DNA of 64,000 nucleotides from Bromus sterilis (taxonomy: Eukaryota; Streptophyta; Magnoliopsida; Poales; Poaceae). This document shows, one piece after another, positions 1 to 12,789 of the stretch. The notes under the pieces are model-generated. The model saw nothing but the letters and a program-made list of their open reading frames with translations, did no database searches and was not told where the DNA came from. Each line of letters opens with the position of its first letter. Position 1 is the first letter of the stretch. The stretch spans positions 67,974,770 to 68,038,769 of the forward strand of contig OX465595.1 of NCBI GenBank assembly GCA_950022295.1, in the 5' to 3' direction. The translations under genes were made by a program, and so were the position numbers.

Positions 1-350
1 CTGAAGCCATGAATCCTTATGAATTAACCTACTTCGTCGATAGTGCTGGTGCTCAGATTGAATCGCTATCACTCAGCGAGCTGATGTATACCACCACCGA
101 GGATGCTGCTCAGTCAAGGCCTTCTCGGCGCACCAGAAGTTCTCCCTCCAACTCCTCGGAGTATGTTGATGATGAAGATGCGAGTGAAGGCGAGGATTCC
201 TCCGACGAGAATTCGGCGAGCGCCGCCCGAGATCCCTCAAGCATAGAGCCCAGTGACACCGCTTCTTCCGCTCCGGGGGGTGCCGCCAGCACGACCCCAA
301 CTGCTTCGGCTCCGACTGCTTCGGATGCTCCGGATGCGCCAACTGCCTAA
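1..350 (+). CDS. 3' end of the antisense ORF of the gypsy element (partial)
   Basis: An open frame runs from the window edge to a stop at 348-350, on the strand opposite to pol. The product is rich in Ser, Thr, Ala, Asp and Glu (SSEYVDDEDASEGEDSS, then APTASDAPDAPTA). The better-preserved copy in the right-hand element also ends in a Ser/Thr/Pro/Ala-rich tail, and lies in the same place relative to the 3' LTR. Only the tail is in the window, so function cannot be read from it. Alternative: a chance ORF in low-complexity sequence. Confidence 0.45.
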   Translation, partial: EAMNPYELTYFVDSAGAQIESLSLSELMYTTTEDAAQSRPSRRTRSSPSNSSEYVDDEDASEGEDSSDENSASAARDPSSIEPSDTASSAPGGAASTTPTASAPTASDAPDAPTA

Positions 351-1081
351 GCTCGGCACGCTTTTCAGATACCTGCTTTTGCTTGACAAACACTATTTAA
401 ATTCCAAGCGCGCCCGCCGAGGGCCACTTTCATGTATTGACCATCATTCGGCCAATCGGCCTTACTTGCTTATGAACTTGCTTTTCCCTAGACATATATA
501 TAGCACTCTGCCTTTGCGTTTTTCAACCGATTGCCTTTTTATTTGCCTTTTTTCTCTCTTGGTCGATATTCCTGCCAACCATACAGCCGACCTGCGGTCT
601 GTGGTCGGGCCAGAGAATAAACTTTGAAAGAAATTTTGACAAGTACTTCTAGGTTCTCAGTTTTTTTCGTAAAGGTAGGGTTGCGCAGATGGGCCGATTG
701 CAACCTCCCGACTGTTGGCCAGCCGGTCTGGTCACAATCGGTGGGTCAGCTATCGGCTAACTTCAAATTAGATATACCTTTGGAGTATGAATTTTCCGAT
801 TGACAGTTCTGCTCGGCCACATCCACTCGACATTACAGCCGACCTGCGGTCTGCACTCGGTTCGGACTAGCCTTCACAAACCCATCGCTCGTTTTGCTCT
901 TCCTCATAATTATACCCTTTTCGGGGCAACCGGCCAGTCCCCGGGTCAGCCTTCGCCGACCATAAGACTGGGAAACAAAAAAACACAAGTTTTTGTAACT
1001 CCTGCCGAATGCTATCCCATGGATGCATGGCTATTCTTATTGATAATATTTCCACAAAGGGAGGGGATACAACAATACCGC
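351..1081. other. non-coding spacer of the gypsy element
   Basis: No convincing coding sequence. The 18-base phrase CAGCCGACCTGCGGTCTG occurs twice, near 584 and 837, in otherwise diverged surroundings, as is common in the spacer between pol and the extra ORF of Tat elements. Confidence 0.5.
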
Positions 1082-4000
1082 TCAACTGTAAGACGGACAT
1101 AACAGCTCGGCGTTCCAGGGACGCTCCATTTCTTGCCCCGAAGTGTCCACATATCGGGTCGGCTTTCTGAGATCAATAAGGTAGTATGCATTGTTCTTGA
1201 GCGCCCGACTAATGATGAATGGACCTTCCCAAGGAGAGGATAACTTGTGCTGGCCATCCAATTTCTGGATTCGGTGCAACACCAAGTCACCCTCACGAAA
1301 AGCTAGGGGACGGATCTTCTTGTTGTGGTAGTGACGCAGCTTCTGCTTTTATATTGCCGACCTGGACAAGGCCAGGAGACATGCTTCTTCTCTCAAATCA
1401 ACACCGTCCTCGCAAGCTTTCTTGGCTTCTGCCTCCGTGTACATGGCATGACGAGGTGAATCGAACTCAATGTCACAGGGGAGCATTGACTCGGCGCCAT
1501 ATACTAGGAAGAAGGGAGTGAATCCAGTTGAACGGTTCGGTGTGGTACACAAACTCAGCACTGCTGGCGGCTCGTCGAGCCATGCGCCCGGTGCTCTCTC
1601 TAGTGGCTCCACCAATCTTGGCTTGATTCCGGAAAAAATGAGTCCATTTTCCCGCTCTGCTTGACCATTTGACTGGGGGTGCGCTACAGATGCTACATCC
1701 AGCCGGATGGCCTGCTGGTAGGCAAACCGAGCTAGCGCCCCTTTTGCGAAGTTTGTTCCATTGTCGGTGATGATGCTGTGTGGCGCTCCATATCTGACTA
1801 TAATGTCCGCCATGAACCTGACCGCAGTCGGCACATCTAGCTTCCTTATCGGCCTTGCCTCAATCCACTTGGTGAACTTGTCCACTGCTACCAGTAAGTG
1901 TGTCATGCCACCTCTTGTTGTTTTGAATGGTCCTACCATGTCCAGACCCCAAACTACAAATGGCCATGTGATCGGAATGGTTTTGAGTGCTGAGGCTGGT
2001 AGGTGGCTCTTCGCTTTGAATCTCTGACACCCATTGCAATGCTTGACTAACTCTTCTGCCACTGCTTTCGCAGTCGTCCAATATAAACCATGGAGGAAAG
2101 CCTTGGCAACTATTGATGTCGCTGATGCATGGTGACCACACTCGCCTTGGTGGATGTCTCGAAGCAATTCTAGCCCCTTGTCTTCTTCCACACACCGCTG
2201 AAGGACTCATGTTGCACTGCGGTGCACCAGCTTGTTGTTGATGATAGTGTATGCTCCAGATCGGCGCTGGATTTGCTGAGCTTCTACTTCATCTTGTGGG
2301 AGTGTGCCATCCACCAAAAAGTTTCTGATCGGCTCTGCCCATGATGGTGCAACAACGATTACCATTACAACAACTGCTTCTGGCTCTGGCTGTTCGACTA
2401 CTACTACTGGCGGTTCGGAGGAGGAAGAGTCGATTGCATCTTGCATGATGACCTCAGTCCCCGAGCTGAAGACAACAGCCCCTGGTTCGCAATCGGCAAC
2501 CCCTGGCGCGGCCGACTGCTCCTCCAGCTTTTGCTTCTTGACCAACGTCTTTGCCTTGAGCTCTGCCATCTTCAGGTCGGCCGAAATAAAGATTGACTCT
2601 GATTCCGGGGAAGGCTTGATGGATGGCTTGTGGATGTTTTCTAGAGAGACTCCTGGTGGAATTTCCTTTCTGGTGGATCCCAGCTTGGACAGTGCATCTG
2701 CTGCTTCATTTTCAGCTCAAGGGATACTCACACCCTTCAAAGACACCAGATAACTGTTGCACGAGGAATCTGTATCTTGCCATATTTTCATCTTTTGCAT
2801 CCCAAGTGCCAGTGCATTGTTGCACCACCAGATCGGAATCGCCATAACACAAAATCCGCCGAATGTCGATCTCCTTGGCCAATCGGACACCGTGCACCAA
2901 TGCTTCCAATTCAGACACATTGTTTGATGTCGCAAAGTGAATCTGCGGTACATACTCGAGCTTGTCACATTTTGGAGAAGTAAGAACAACGCCAGCCCCT
3001 AGTCCGGTCATCATCTTGGAGCCATCAAAGTGCATTTGCCAGAACTGAGAGTCCGGAAAGGGGGCGTATATTGAGTTTCTTCCCAATCAACCAAAAAGTT
3101 TGCCAGAACTTGAGACTTGACCGTCGTCCGATGCTCATACTTAATCCCATGCATTGCAATTTCAATGGCCCACTTTTCCACCCGACCGGATGCGTCCTGA
3201 CTGTCGATGATTTCTGCCAATGGTGCCGAACTGACAACTGTGATCGGATGCGCCTGGAAATAAGGCTTCAGCTTCCTTGCCGCCATGTACCACCGTAGCA
3301 CATCTTCTGATAATGGGGGTAGTTTTGCTTGGAGGTTGATAGCACTTCATTGACATAATACACTGGTCTCTGGACCGATGTGCCTTGTCCTTTTCAGGAC
3401 ACTCAACCACCATGACAGTACTGATCACCCGAGTGGTTGCTGCAATATATAACATCATTGGCTCTTTTTCTTTTGGAGCTGCCAGCATTGGAGCGGTAGA
3501 CATCATGCGCTTGAGCTGCTTGAATGCTTCGTCCGCTTGCGGGGTCCAAATAAACTTGTATTTTTCCTTCATCAGCTAATATAGAGGAATTGCCTTCTCT
3601 CTCAGCCGACTGAGGAATCGGCTGAGCGATGCCAAGCATCCGGTGAACTTCTGCACATCTTTGAGATTTCTGGGATTGCCCATCTTTTCAATTGCTGCAA
3701 TCGTCTCAGGGTTGCACTCTATTCCTCTCTCGGAGACCAAAAATCCGAGCAACTTGCCGGCCGGTACGCCGAACACACATTTCTCTGGGTTGAGCTTGAT
3801 CTGGTACGCTCGAAAATTTGTGAATGTTTCTTTGAGGTCATCCAACAGGGTTGATCCTAGCACCAATTTGACCACAAGGTCATCTACATATACATGAATG
3901 TTCCGACCTAGCTGAGGTCGGACGCATCACTGCATAGTACGCTGATAAGTCGGGCCGCCATTTTTTAGGCCAAAGGGCATGGTGATGTAGCAATAAGCCC

Positions 4001-5293
4001 CGAACGGGGTGATAAAAGTTGTCTTAATTTGATCGTTTACATCAAGCTTAATCTGGTGATAGCCTGCTGTGGCATCCAGAAAGCACAAGAGCAGACAACC
4101 AGCCGTAGAATCAATCACTTGATAGATACGGGGCAATGCAAAAGGATCCTTGGGGAAGGCCTTATTCAGGCAGGTGTAATCTATGCACATGCGCCAAGTT
4201 CCATTCTTCTTCGGAACCAGAAATGGATTTGCTAACAAGACTGGGTAAAACACTTCTTTGATAAATCCTGCGGCGAGCAACTTGGCTATCTCGTCGCCGA
4301 TTGCTCTTCTCTTCTCTTCTGAGAAACGCCGAAGTGGGTGCTTGATCGACTTGGATCCAGGTCGGATATGAAGCTTGTGCTTGGCAAGTTCCCTCGGTAC
4401 ACCTGGCATGTCATGTGGGGACCATGCGAAGATGTCTCGATTCTCACGGAGGAACTCAACGAAATCGCCTTCCTATTTGCTGCTAAGCCCAGCACCAACG
4501 ATGACGCACTTGCTCGGGTCGGAGGGGTCCAGGGCAATCCTCTTGCTATCCTTGGCTACTTGAAATATAGTCTCATCATCCGATCTCTTGGCCTTTGTGC
4601 TCGGCATGGTATCCTTCATCTGAGCTTGGTCCATTGCTACGACCTTGTCGAGTTGGCGCCGTTCTGCATCGATGACCAGAGAATCGGCCAGCCTAGAGCC
4701 AGTAGATGAGCATTCCAGTGACTTCTTGTAGTCACCGCACACAGTGATTGGACTATTCGGCCCTGGGAGCTTCATCTTCAGGTAGGGTTGCATGATGTTG
4801 AACATGAACTTGGCTATTGCAGGCGATCTGAGCAGGACATGGTATGGGCTGCTCACATCGGCCACCTCAAACCACATCGGCTCTCAGCGGAAATTCTCCT
4901 CCGACCCTAACACTACCTCCAGCCGAATGCGGCCTAATGGGGTACACGAAAGGTCGGGCACTATCCCATGAAAGATGGTCCTGCTGGGCTCCAACTCGCT
5001 CTCACTGATGCCGAGCTTGATCATTGTGTATCCGTACATAATATTGATGGCGCTGCCTCCATCAATGAGTGTCCTGAAGAACTTGCATGAATACAAAGGC
5101 GATGCCACGATTGCATCCACCATGAGCGCATAACTGCCCGGTTGGGCATTATGCTCAGGTGGTCCTCTGGGCCCCATGCTATGACATTGTCCGACCAGTT
5201 CATCCTCTGAGAAATTGCTGGCATGTTGGCATTGACTGCCTGCTCACGGGCTCTCCGACTGACCTTATCATCCGATTCGCTGGTGAAGATCAT
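1082..5293 (-). pseudogene. gypsy pol: protease, RT, RNase H, second RNase H, integrase (broken)
   Basis: From right to left: protease at 4884-5177 with active-site motif TLIDGGSAINIMY; reverse transcriptase at 3576-4409 with FLVPKKNGTWRMCIDY, the LDATAGYHQI segment and a YVDD catalytic box near 3885; the RT-linked RNase H at 3162-3572, decayed; a second RNase H at 2712-3086 (HFDGSKM, NNVSELEALVHG, GDSDLVVQQ); and integrase at 1082-2191 with an H-H-C-C zinc finger (HQGECGHH, CNGCQRF), the first acidic residue in WGLDMVGPF, the second in IITDNGTNF and the third in SNGQAEREN. The C-terminal chromatin-side part (KLDGQHKLSSPWEGPF) is at 1082-1285. Several stops and frame changes separate the pieces. 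Confidence 0.85.
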
Positions 5294-5299
5294 ATATGT

Positions 5300-7205
5300 T
5301 GCATCCTAACGTGGGTACTGCGGCCGAACATTTGCTGGTGGTGGGCCTGGGGGTGGGGGTGGTGGTGGGGGAAGGTTTCCTGCTCCTCCCTTTTCCAGAC
5401 GATCAACCCAGATGCACTGCCGACTGGTGTGAGATGCGGGCTTGCCGACTCCACTATGCATTTTGCAGGGGTGGGTCATCATGTCCTCAAAGGTGTATGG
5501 GGGCCTGATCTGACCTTGCGGCCTTTCGGCAGGTTTCTGCTTTCGACTGCCTCCCGCAGCCCCTTGTTCCTATTGCTGCTGCACTACTGCTACCTGCCGA
5601 TTGCCATATTGGACATCCGGCTGCTCGTCCTTCCTCTTGTTGAAGCTTGTGTTGTTGTTGTTGGGGGTGTTGTTGTTGCCAAAGTTCCTGTTCCACTGGA
5701 TCTCGCGCCTCTCGCGCCGATTGGGACCATTCGTCCCATTTTCTTCTGCCGACTGTTGCTGCTGGCCGGATGGTTGCCCTTGGATGAAACCACTGGGACT
5801 CAACGTGATCGGGCGCATTGCAGAATCAGATGTGGCGAATGAATTGTCTATTCTCATCAGATCGGCCAAAGATGTTATCTCCTTGCACAGGAGCTTGTGC
5901 CTCAACAAAGACCCGTCCAAGCAGCCGTCAGTAAAGTACTGGATGGCTTGGATTTCATGAACTCCCTCGCAAGTGTTTCTGAGCTTGATCCACCGCTGAA
6001 GGTAATCACGAAGGGGCTCGTCCTTTCCTTGTACACAAAGTGCCAGATGCCAAGGCAGACCTGGGCGCTCGTAAGTACCCGTGAAATTGCGAACAAACGC
6101 ATCCTCAAAATCCTTCCAGAAATTGATGCTATTTCTGGGCCAACTGTTCAACCAGGATCGAGCTGAACCTTGAAGCATGAGCGGTGCATAGCGTACAGTA
6201 CGCGCCGACCACCTCCTGCGATGCCGACTGCAGTCATATAATCGACCATCCAATCTTCTGGCTTGACTGGTCCATTGTACTTGGGGTGTCCCTGGGCAGT
6301 GTGAAGCCTTTGGGGAACTGCTCTTGTCGAATGCGCAGACCAAAGCATGATGGACCCGCTGGCACATCGTCTTCCGGTTGCTTATCCTGCTACAACTGCT
6401 CGATTCGGTGTCTTGCATCATTATCCGCGATTTCTCGGGGACCTAAATGCTGACTTATTGCCGGCCGGACTTATGTCGTCGGTTGCTCATTGCGCCTGCT
6501 GTTGACTGCTGGCTCATCCTTCCGACTGCCTCCCGCAGCCCCTTGATTTCTGCGACTGCGGTGCAAACTACCATGCGGCTAAGATGCCTGCCTCTTCTGC
6601 CGAGGTGGCGCATTCGGCTGGTTTGCACCCGCAGTTGCCCAAACTAACTTTGACGCCACTGGCCCTTGCTGATCGGTGGCCGCCTTCTGCTGCTGGTTCG
6701 CTATGGTTATGAGATCACGCATTCGGTGCGTCCTCTCCCGCATGCCTTCTCCTTCCAAGTGCTCTGCCTCGGTGGCGATCTTCTCGGAAGCTCTCATGTT
6801 CTTCACAAGAGAACTGTATGAGGTCTACGGAGCGACGATGATGGATGCTACTGGTTGTTCGGCCCCTCCCATCTCTCTGCCGACCTCTCAGCCTGCAGCT
6901 CAGAGCTCATCAATCACTGGGGGTGGGATAACACGCTGCCTGATACCATGCGCCGCATTGTACTCCCGAACGGATGCCTCCATTCGGCGCTTTTTAGCGT
7001 CGATCCGATCTGACTGCTCCTTCAGAGCCTGACGCACCTTCTCCAGCTCGGCATGATCCACAGATGGATCGGCATGAAGACCTACAGGAGTGCTGAGCAC
7101 GTCCGGTGGGTTGCTTGGGCCTGCTGGTGCCGTGGTTGCTGCCCTCGCGGCTCGGGTCGCTGAAGTAGAGTTGTTACGACTAGACGCTCCCGCCATCATA
7201 ACCTC
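5300..7205 (-). pseudogene. gypsy gag, broken by frameshifts
   Basis: Pieces of a gag protein lie in several frames. The likely N-terminus reads MMAGASSRNNST near 7200. The best-preserved part, about 5570-6350, reads through APLMLQGSARSWLNSW, FEDAFVRNFTGTYERPG and LRDYLQRWIKLRNTCEG, the core of the retrotransposon gag family that forms the particle shell. A glutamine- and asparagine-rich stretch follows. Near 5410-5480 there is a plant-type zinc-knuckle variant (C-x2-H, then HT with a later C). The long plus-strand ORFs over this stretch are mirror images of gag and have no recognisable domain. Confidence 0.75.
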
Positions 7206-7513
7206 CGCACGGACGTGCGCAGTCGTGCCCTCTGTTCCCATGGCATCCCGCCCGCCTGGAAACGGATCCGTGAGCTCAGAGAACACCCGTACCTCCCTGG
7301 GAAAAGCATCGGGAAGTGTCGCGACGAAAACGCAATGTCCGCTGAAAGGAATGATGACGGCACGCGGCAGAGGCATTCCTGCCCCAAACCATGAGGCGTT
7401 GTCGATGACGTAGTCCCACGCTCCGCTCCTCATGACCAGGCCGGGGGCAAAGCGCACACGTGATGCAGATGATGGTCCCGTCCGGATCAGAACTCCAGTC
7501 GACGCCCCGGCCT

Positions 7514-7531
7514 GCCCCACGGTGGGCGCCA
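7514..7531 (-). other. tRNA primer binding site of the gypsy element
   Basis: On the minus strand, two bases after the LTR, the sequence TGGCGCCCACCGTGGGGC appears. It has the form of a PBS ending in the TGG complementary to a tRNA CCA tail, and is close to the lysine-tRNA type of PBS; the tRNA identity is an inference. It fixes the direction of the element and the LTR boundary. Confidence 0.7.
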
Positions 7532-7533
7532 AC

Positions 7534-8375
7534 TGTCGTCGATATGTAACGGCAGATGCCATGGGGATGGCTAAAGAGGGGGACAAACCGAGGTTAGTGT
7601 CACTGGTACCGGAATCGAGACTAGGAACACACGGTGAGACACCACGATGTACCCAGGTTCGGGGCTCTCCGTAGAGATAACACCCCTAGTCCTACCGAGC
7701 TAGCTATATGCAATAACCCTGGTTACAATGAATGCTCCTTGAGCTGTTTGAGAGCAAGGAGAAGAGGGCTCTAAGCACAACTCTCTCCTGGCTCTCTTTG
7801 TGGTGGGTGAGATCGCAATAAGTGCTCCGTCGTCCCCCACACAGGAGGGGTACCCGGGGCTCTTATAGGCCGAGCCCGGGGTACAAATGTAAATATACAA
7901 AGGGGAGGGCCCAGCTGTCAGCCTCAGACAAGCTAGGATCCTCACATCGTGTTCTCCCGGATGACCCGGTGTAGACTTGCGGCTCACCACGCCGCTACTC
8001 TGTAGACCTCGGTACTGAACAGTGGAGCTAGAGACCTAGGCCTGTCGGCCTGTTCGAGTGATCGGCGCTGGAGGAGACTGCACCCCTCTGACAGTCCCGA
8101 TCTTCAGGGATTGTGCATTGAATGCTCTTGTACCAGATGTCCGACCTATGATTCTTCTCGGATGTTGCTATGTTTACTTCGGCCGAATGCTTCCTGGTGA
8201 GGCCGATTGCGCCTTCTTTGGGGCAATCGGCCTCCGACCTGAATAGTTCGGCCCACTTATTGCTTACTCTTGATCAGTCAGGCCTTGATTAGATCGGTGA
8301 CCATCAGGTCGGTGATCTTCGCCTTGATGAATTGTTTCCCCTGGGTGACCCTAACCGGGGGTCATTCCCCCGAGA
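7534..8375 (-). repeat. 5' LTR of the left gypsy element
   Basis: On the plus strand it begins TGTCGTCGATATG and ends CATTCCCCCGAGA. The related LTR at 56180-57039 begins TGTCGTCG and ends CATTCCCCCGACA, so the last-but-one base here has changed from C to G. Length is 842 bp against 860 bp for the other LTR. The right end abuts the long LTR A directly, because the gypsy element inserted into the terminus of LTR A. Confidence 0.8.
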
Positions 8376-11300
8376 GACGCCCCCAAAATCAATTCGTGTA
8401 TAGTAATCATACACGCAGGGTACACGGCTGAGATTAGGGTGCCACGGTGAGAATATCACAGCACAACACTAAACACAAAAGGATAAACCAGTATGTTACA
8501 ATAGCAGGGATCACAAGGATCCGAATACATAAGTTATACAAGCCATAATATCTGAGTACAGATATAGTTAGTCAAGTTTTGCCTTAAGAAGGCTAGCACA
8601 AATAACCTCAGAGATACAGATCGAAAAGGCAAGGCCTCCTGCCTGGGAGCCTCCGAAACTACTCCTGGTCCTGGTCAAAGGGGGGCTCGATGTAGTAGTA
8701 GGCACCTTCGGGGTACTCCTTCTCCTGGGCTCCAACGTCGACTACAGCAACCGATCAGGCAAAACAAAAAGGGGGAAATAAAGCAAGGGTAAGTATCTAG
8801 CATACCGGCGAGTCTTACATCTGCTGCTAAGCATTTATGCATTTGTATCAAATGGAAAGGGGAGGCTGTATATAGTGGACTACAAGGTAGAAATCAGAAT
8901 AAGGGTAAGAATCTAGGCCTATCGAAGACTAGCATCTTCTAACGAATCTTGCAGCACAAGAAGAGAACAGCCAACAGTTTATATAAAGCATAAAGTAACA
9001 ATGAAGCAGAAGTTGCTGCAGCATTGTATAATAGTAAGTTGGAATGATTAATAATAATAATGCCTCCGAGTTCCCCTTCCTCGACTTCCCTGCGAGGAAG
9101 AAGACCCGGAACCATACAGTTTAATATTAGTAGTTTGTAGTGGTAAGATCCAGCTTCAGCATAAAGCGTCCTGTTACCGTGGACACGGCTATTCGAATAG
9201 CTTAAACTCCCTGCAGGGGTGCACTATTATTCAGCCTGCACGCTCGGATCTCCAGGGTGGCGGGAACCTTGTTAGGGAACGCTCCACCAAAGCTATCCGA
9301 CACGGCGCAGCCTATCCTAGGCTCAGCAGAGAGGCCATCCACCGGACTATATCCTATGCGCTCAGGGGTCTAGGTCCCTCACCCTTTCGCGCTCCTGAAC
9401 GGTACGAGACTGGCCGGTGAAGCAAAAGCAAATCCAAACACACCTGCTGCAGCAAAGAAGACAACACCGCTTCCCGGCTATCAGCCCGTGGTACTGCTGA
9501 CGTCTGAAGAGCTTTCGGACAAACTACGACGTAGGGGAGCCCATAACTCCTTATCCCACGTGGAGGTAGTGCGTACAGACCAACGGGCCTCTCAAGTCAT
9601 CCGCCGAAACATTTAGCATTTTATATTATCTCGCAGACAACTGTTATCGATGTCTGACTAACAACACAACGGACAACGAACAGCAACAAGGTCCACAGGT
9701 AACGTCGGGGCCTGCCCTGTCGTCCCGTCAAAGCGCGCAGTTACCAACAAGGTGAACCGTTTCCTTACCTTGTCTCGCGTGTGCTTTTGGTAGAGCTCGA
9801 CTTTGCGTGGTTTGGTAACTCTCGCGAGATACGAGCAGGGGCCAAGCACGCCAGTAACGTCGGTCGTACCCTCCCTGTCGTTCCAGACAATATACCGCTC
9901 GAGGGCACCGTTGGGTCGCCCGACTCTTACCTTTAAGGACACCAGTTGATTCGAGTGCCTACCATTAAGTGAAACCAGGAGGTATCACCCTCGATGGTAC
10001 ACTTAAAGAGGTTCGACAGAGACATCAGCGGAATGAACTAAAGAGGTAAACCTCATATCATCCCGGTGATGCTACGCTATTGAGCCGACGAGAGTGAAAT
10101 AAGAGTCCATTCCACTCATAAGTCAAACTCGAAGCGACTCGGCAGAGTCTCGCTGTTGTAGGTTCCCTGGGGTGTCTGCATTTAACCGTACCTGTTGTAG
10201 TTGTATATATTTTGTATCCGCGTCACTCCCCTGAGTGGCCACGGCCCGCTATCTAATCCTAGCTAACAATGCGCAGGGCTCACTGCTGAATATAATATAT
10301 AGATATAGCAGGCAGCATAGGATAAGGAAGGTACAACAAAGGGCGACAAAATCAGGCTATGCAATTGAATAAGATTGTAACGTAGCAGCAGCAGTAACAA
10401 TGCCTAGTGCAAGAATTGTACGGAAAAGATAGGCGATATCTGGGGAAGAGCATGGCTCTGCTTGCCTGGAAGCTCGCGGTAGGGGTACAATCGTCGACGA
10501 AGTAGTCGATCACAGGGGCATCGACAGCGGCCGTCGGGACTACCGGGCAATAAGAAAGGGGGAAGAAACAATAAATACACAACAATAATAGCAATACAAA
10601 TACAAGACATGGCAAACGCAAAGTTAACGGTGTTCTAACACAGTGCAATGCACGTAGCTCAGAGCGGAAATTCATCCACGGATGAAATACCGGCTCCGGG
10701 GATGTCGATGTTCGTTGTGTTAGAGGGGTGTGGTTGGTATACGGATAGTGTATCCGTATTCGTTATATTTTTCTGATCAATTTTCATGTATAAAGTTTTT
10801 GAATCTGACTTACGGTTTAAAAGATATTTAAATTCAAAGTTTTAATCAATTTTAATCATTTTCTGGATTTCTTTTATTATTAAAACCTAACATTATCTAG
10901 AACAGTGAAGTTTGAATGGTGAAACTAACATTTGAGACCCACATGCCAGCCTCACAGTATTATGAATCATTTTATTTAATTTAAATAATCACTGGCCCCA
11001 CATATCATATTAAGAAGTGATAAATCTATTTATTTTTAATAACTTACAGCTCGGGCCCATGTGTCATACACACGTTGGCATAATTAACAGTATAATTATT
11101 TTAAAAGTCCTAGGTCCCACCTGTAAGTCACTTAGGGAGGGGGGTTATCTTATATGTTTAATTATCAGGGGGTTATTTTAACTGGGGATTAGCCCCGTGG
11201 TTATCTCCACCGGTGCACGCCGGCGAGGGGTGCACGGCGGCAAGGGGAGTCATGGCCAGGGCGAGGGCGGCGTAGCTCCGGCAGGAATGGCGCAGCAGCT

Positions 11301-12081
11301 GGGCACGGGAGGCGGTTCGAGCATGGCCAAAAATCGGTCGGCCACGGCCAAGCTGCGACGGGGAGATGCGGCCTCGGCCGGTGGCTGCAAGGCGTGGCAC
11401 CGGTGGATAGCGTCCACGGGGTGTGGGGTGAACAGGGAAGGGAGATGAGTGAGGGTGGGCTAGGTGGGCTTGGCCCAGTGGGCGGGGGGGAAGGATGGGC
11501 CAGGGGGTAGTTTAGGTCTTCTCTTCCTGTTTCTTTTGTGTTTCTTTTATTCTTTTCTGTCTTAATTTCTTTTATATTTTCCTTTTGCACTTTTACAATT
11601 TTGCACAATATGAAAAGTAGTCCACAATTAAGGTGGCACTATTGGCCAGTGCCACAAAAAGTTTTGTGATTTTATAAAATCATCTACCATTTTATTTAAA
11701 TTATAAATGATTGAAGTCGCCATTGGAGCTACTGTTTTTATTTGTTTTGTTTCTTTTATACCTTAATAAAATCCCAAGACCACATGGAAGTGATCCACTG
11801 AATATTTGGGATTTAACAAAAATGGTTGTACAATTTTAGGTTAAACTTTTATTTGCCACTAGTTTTTAAATATTAATTCAAAGGTCTTTTGAAATGAACT
11901 GACTCATGATGACCAAGGTATAGGTCGGCACTTTGGTTTTTATACCAACCCTCATGACATTGATTGTGATTTTGAATGTGACCAAAGAAGGTTTGATCAA
12001 GGCAAGTTTAAGTGACAGTGATCAGCAACAGTAATCCTTAATTAGAAAGTGATTACTGTTCATGACAGTGAGGGTGTTACA
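8376..12081 (+). repeat. LTR A: long non-coding LTR (LARD-like), possibly solo
   Basis: It begins GACGCCCCCAAAATC, lacking the first three bases (TGT) of the intact end seen in LTR B, and ends GGGTGTTACA at 12081. LTR B (16058-34594) is an inverted relative: the segments around 8376-10750 match 18290-24870 and 34256-34594 in reverse complement, with moderate divergence. No coding capacity was seen. Around 11190-11510 it holds a GC-rich block in AT-rich surroundings, as does LTR B at 16550-17330. Such multi-kilobase LTRs are known from LARD-type elements of Triticeae (for example Sukkula); the family name is not certain. Confidence 0.7.
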
Positions 12082-12429
12082 CGGTGGTGGTGGCCTGTGG
12101 GCGAGCTCGGAACAGCGACAGGACGAGCTGACTCTGGAATTTGGGTGTCCACCATCAGTCATCACATACACGAGCTGGGCATCTTCATACGCAGCGGCGG
12201 GGTGTCGAGCACCTCGAGTGCAGCAGTACTGGTGGCATGTGGATGAAGCTCGGGGCGGCAACAACCTATGGATAAGATAGGGGCATCGTCGATGGATGAG
12301 CTGACCATGGGACTCTGGCGACCTCCGCCGGATCTGCGAGCTTGGCATCCTCTTACACGGAGGGAAGGACATCGAGCACCTCATGTGCATCCAACGAAAG
12401 GAGATTAGCACATGAATAAAAAGTAGGCC

Positions 12430-12789
12430 TCACGATGTGGGCTTACCTTCGGAGGAGCATGTGGTGGTTCGCGCCGTAAGATGCACGTCGGAGTCGCCCA
12501 GGACGCAGCCGGTGGCAACAGCGTGCACCACCTCACCTCCTCCTGTCGACGGGCTAGCCGGCGGTGACGCCACGCTCAGCTTGGCTTCATCCCGTCGCTC
12601 CGACTGGTCTCCTCCAGTCAACCGGCGTGGCGGCGCTCCTCTGGTAAGAGCAGCGCCGGCTTCCTCTACTCCAAGTGACATGACGCGCGAGATCGATGGC
12701 GCCGCGGCAGCGCAAGCGGCAGGTGGATGCATGGTGGCGCGAGCGCCGGAGAGAAGCGCCCAACAGAGAGAGGCGGCTAGGGTTCTCAA
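12430..12789 (-). pseudogene. possible first exon of an unrecognised gene fragment
   Basis: On the minus strand an ATG at about 12733 opens a frame reading MHPPAACAAAAPSISR and continuing about 95 residues to a well-formed splice donor (AAG/GTAAGC) near 12450. GC content falls sharply after the donor, as at many grass exon/intron borders. No domain is recognisable, the following exon was not found, and LTR A begins 350 bp further on, so the rest may be separated or lost. It could equally be GC-rich filler inside an element. The overlapping plus-strand ORF has no better claim. Confidence 0.3.

Larger units (their letters stand above)
1..8375 (-). mobile_element. Ty3/gypsy LTR retrotransposon, Tat lineage, 5' part (runs off the left edge)
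   Basis: Read on the minus strand the order is 5' LTR (7534-8375), primer binding site, gag, protease, reverse transcriptase, RNase H, a second RNase H, integrase, non-coding spacer, then an ORF on the opposite strand at the window edge. A second RNase H domain and an antisense ORF between pol and the 3' LTR are known marks of the Tat lineage, and both are visible. The coding region is broken by many stops and frameshifts, so the copy is not autonomous. The 3' LTR should lie left of the window. A related element begins at 56180. Confidence 0.85.

Noticed and set aside
5159..5842. Plus-strand ORF of 227 residues over gypsy gag and the protease start
   Set aside because: It lies opposite recognisable gag and protease sequence, has odd composition and no domain; it is a mirror frame.
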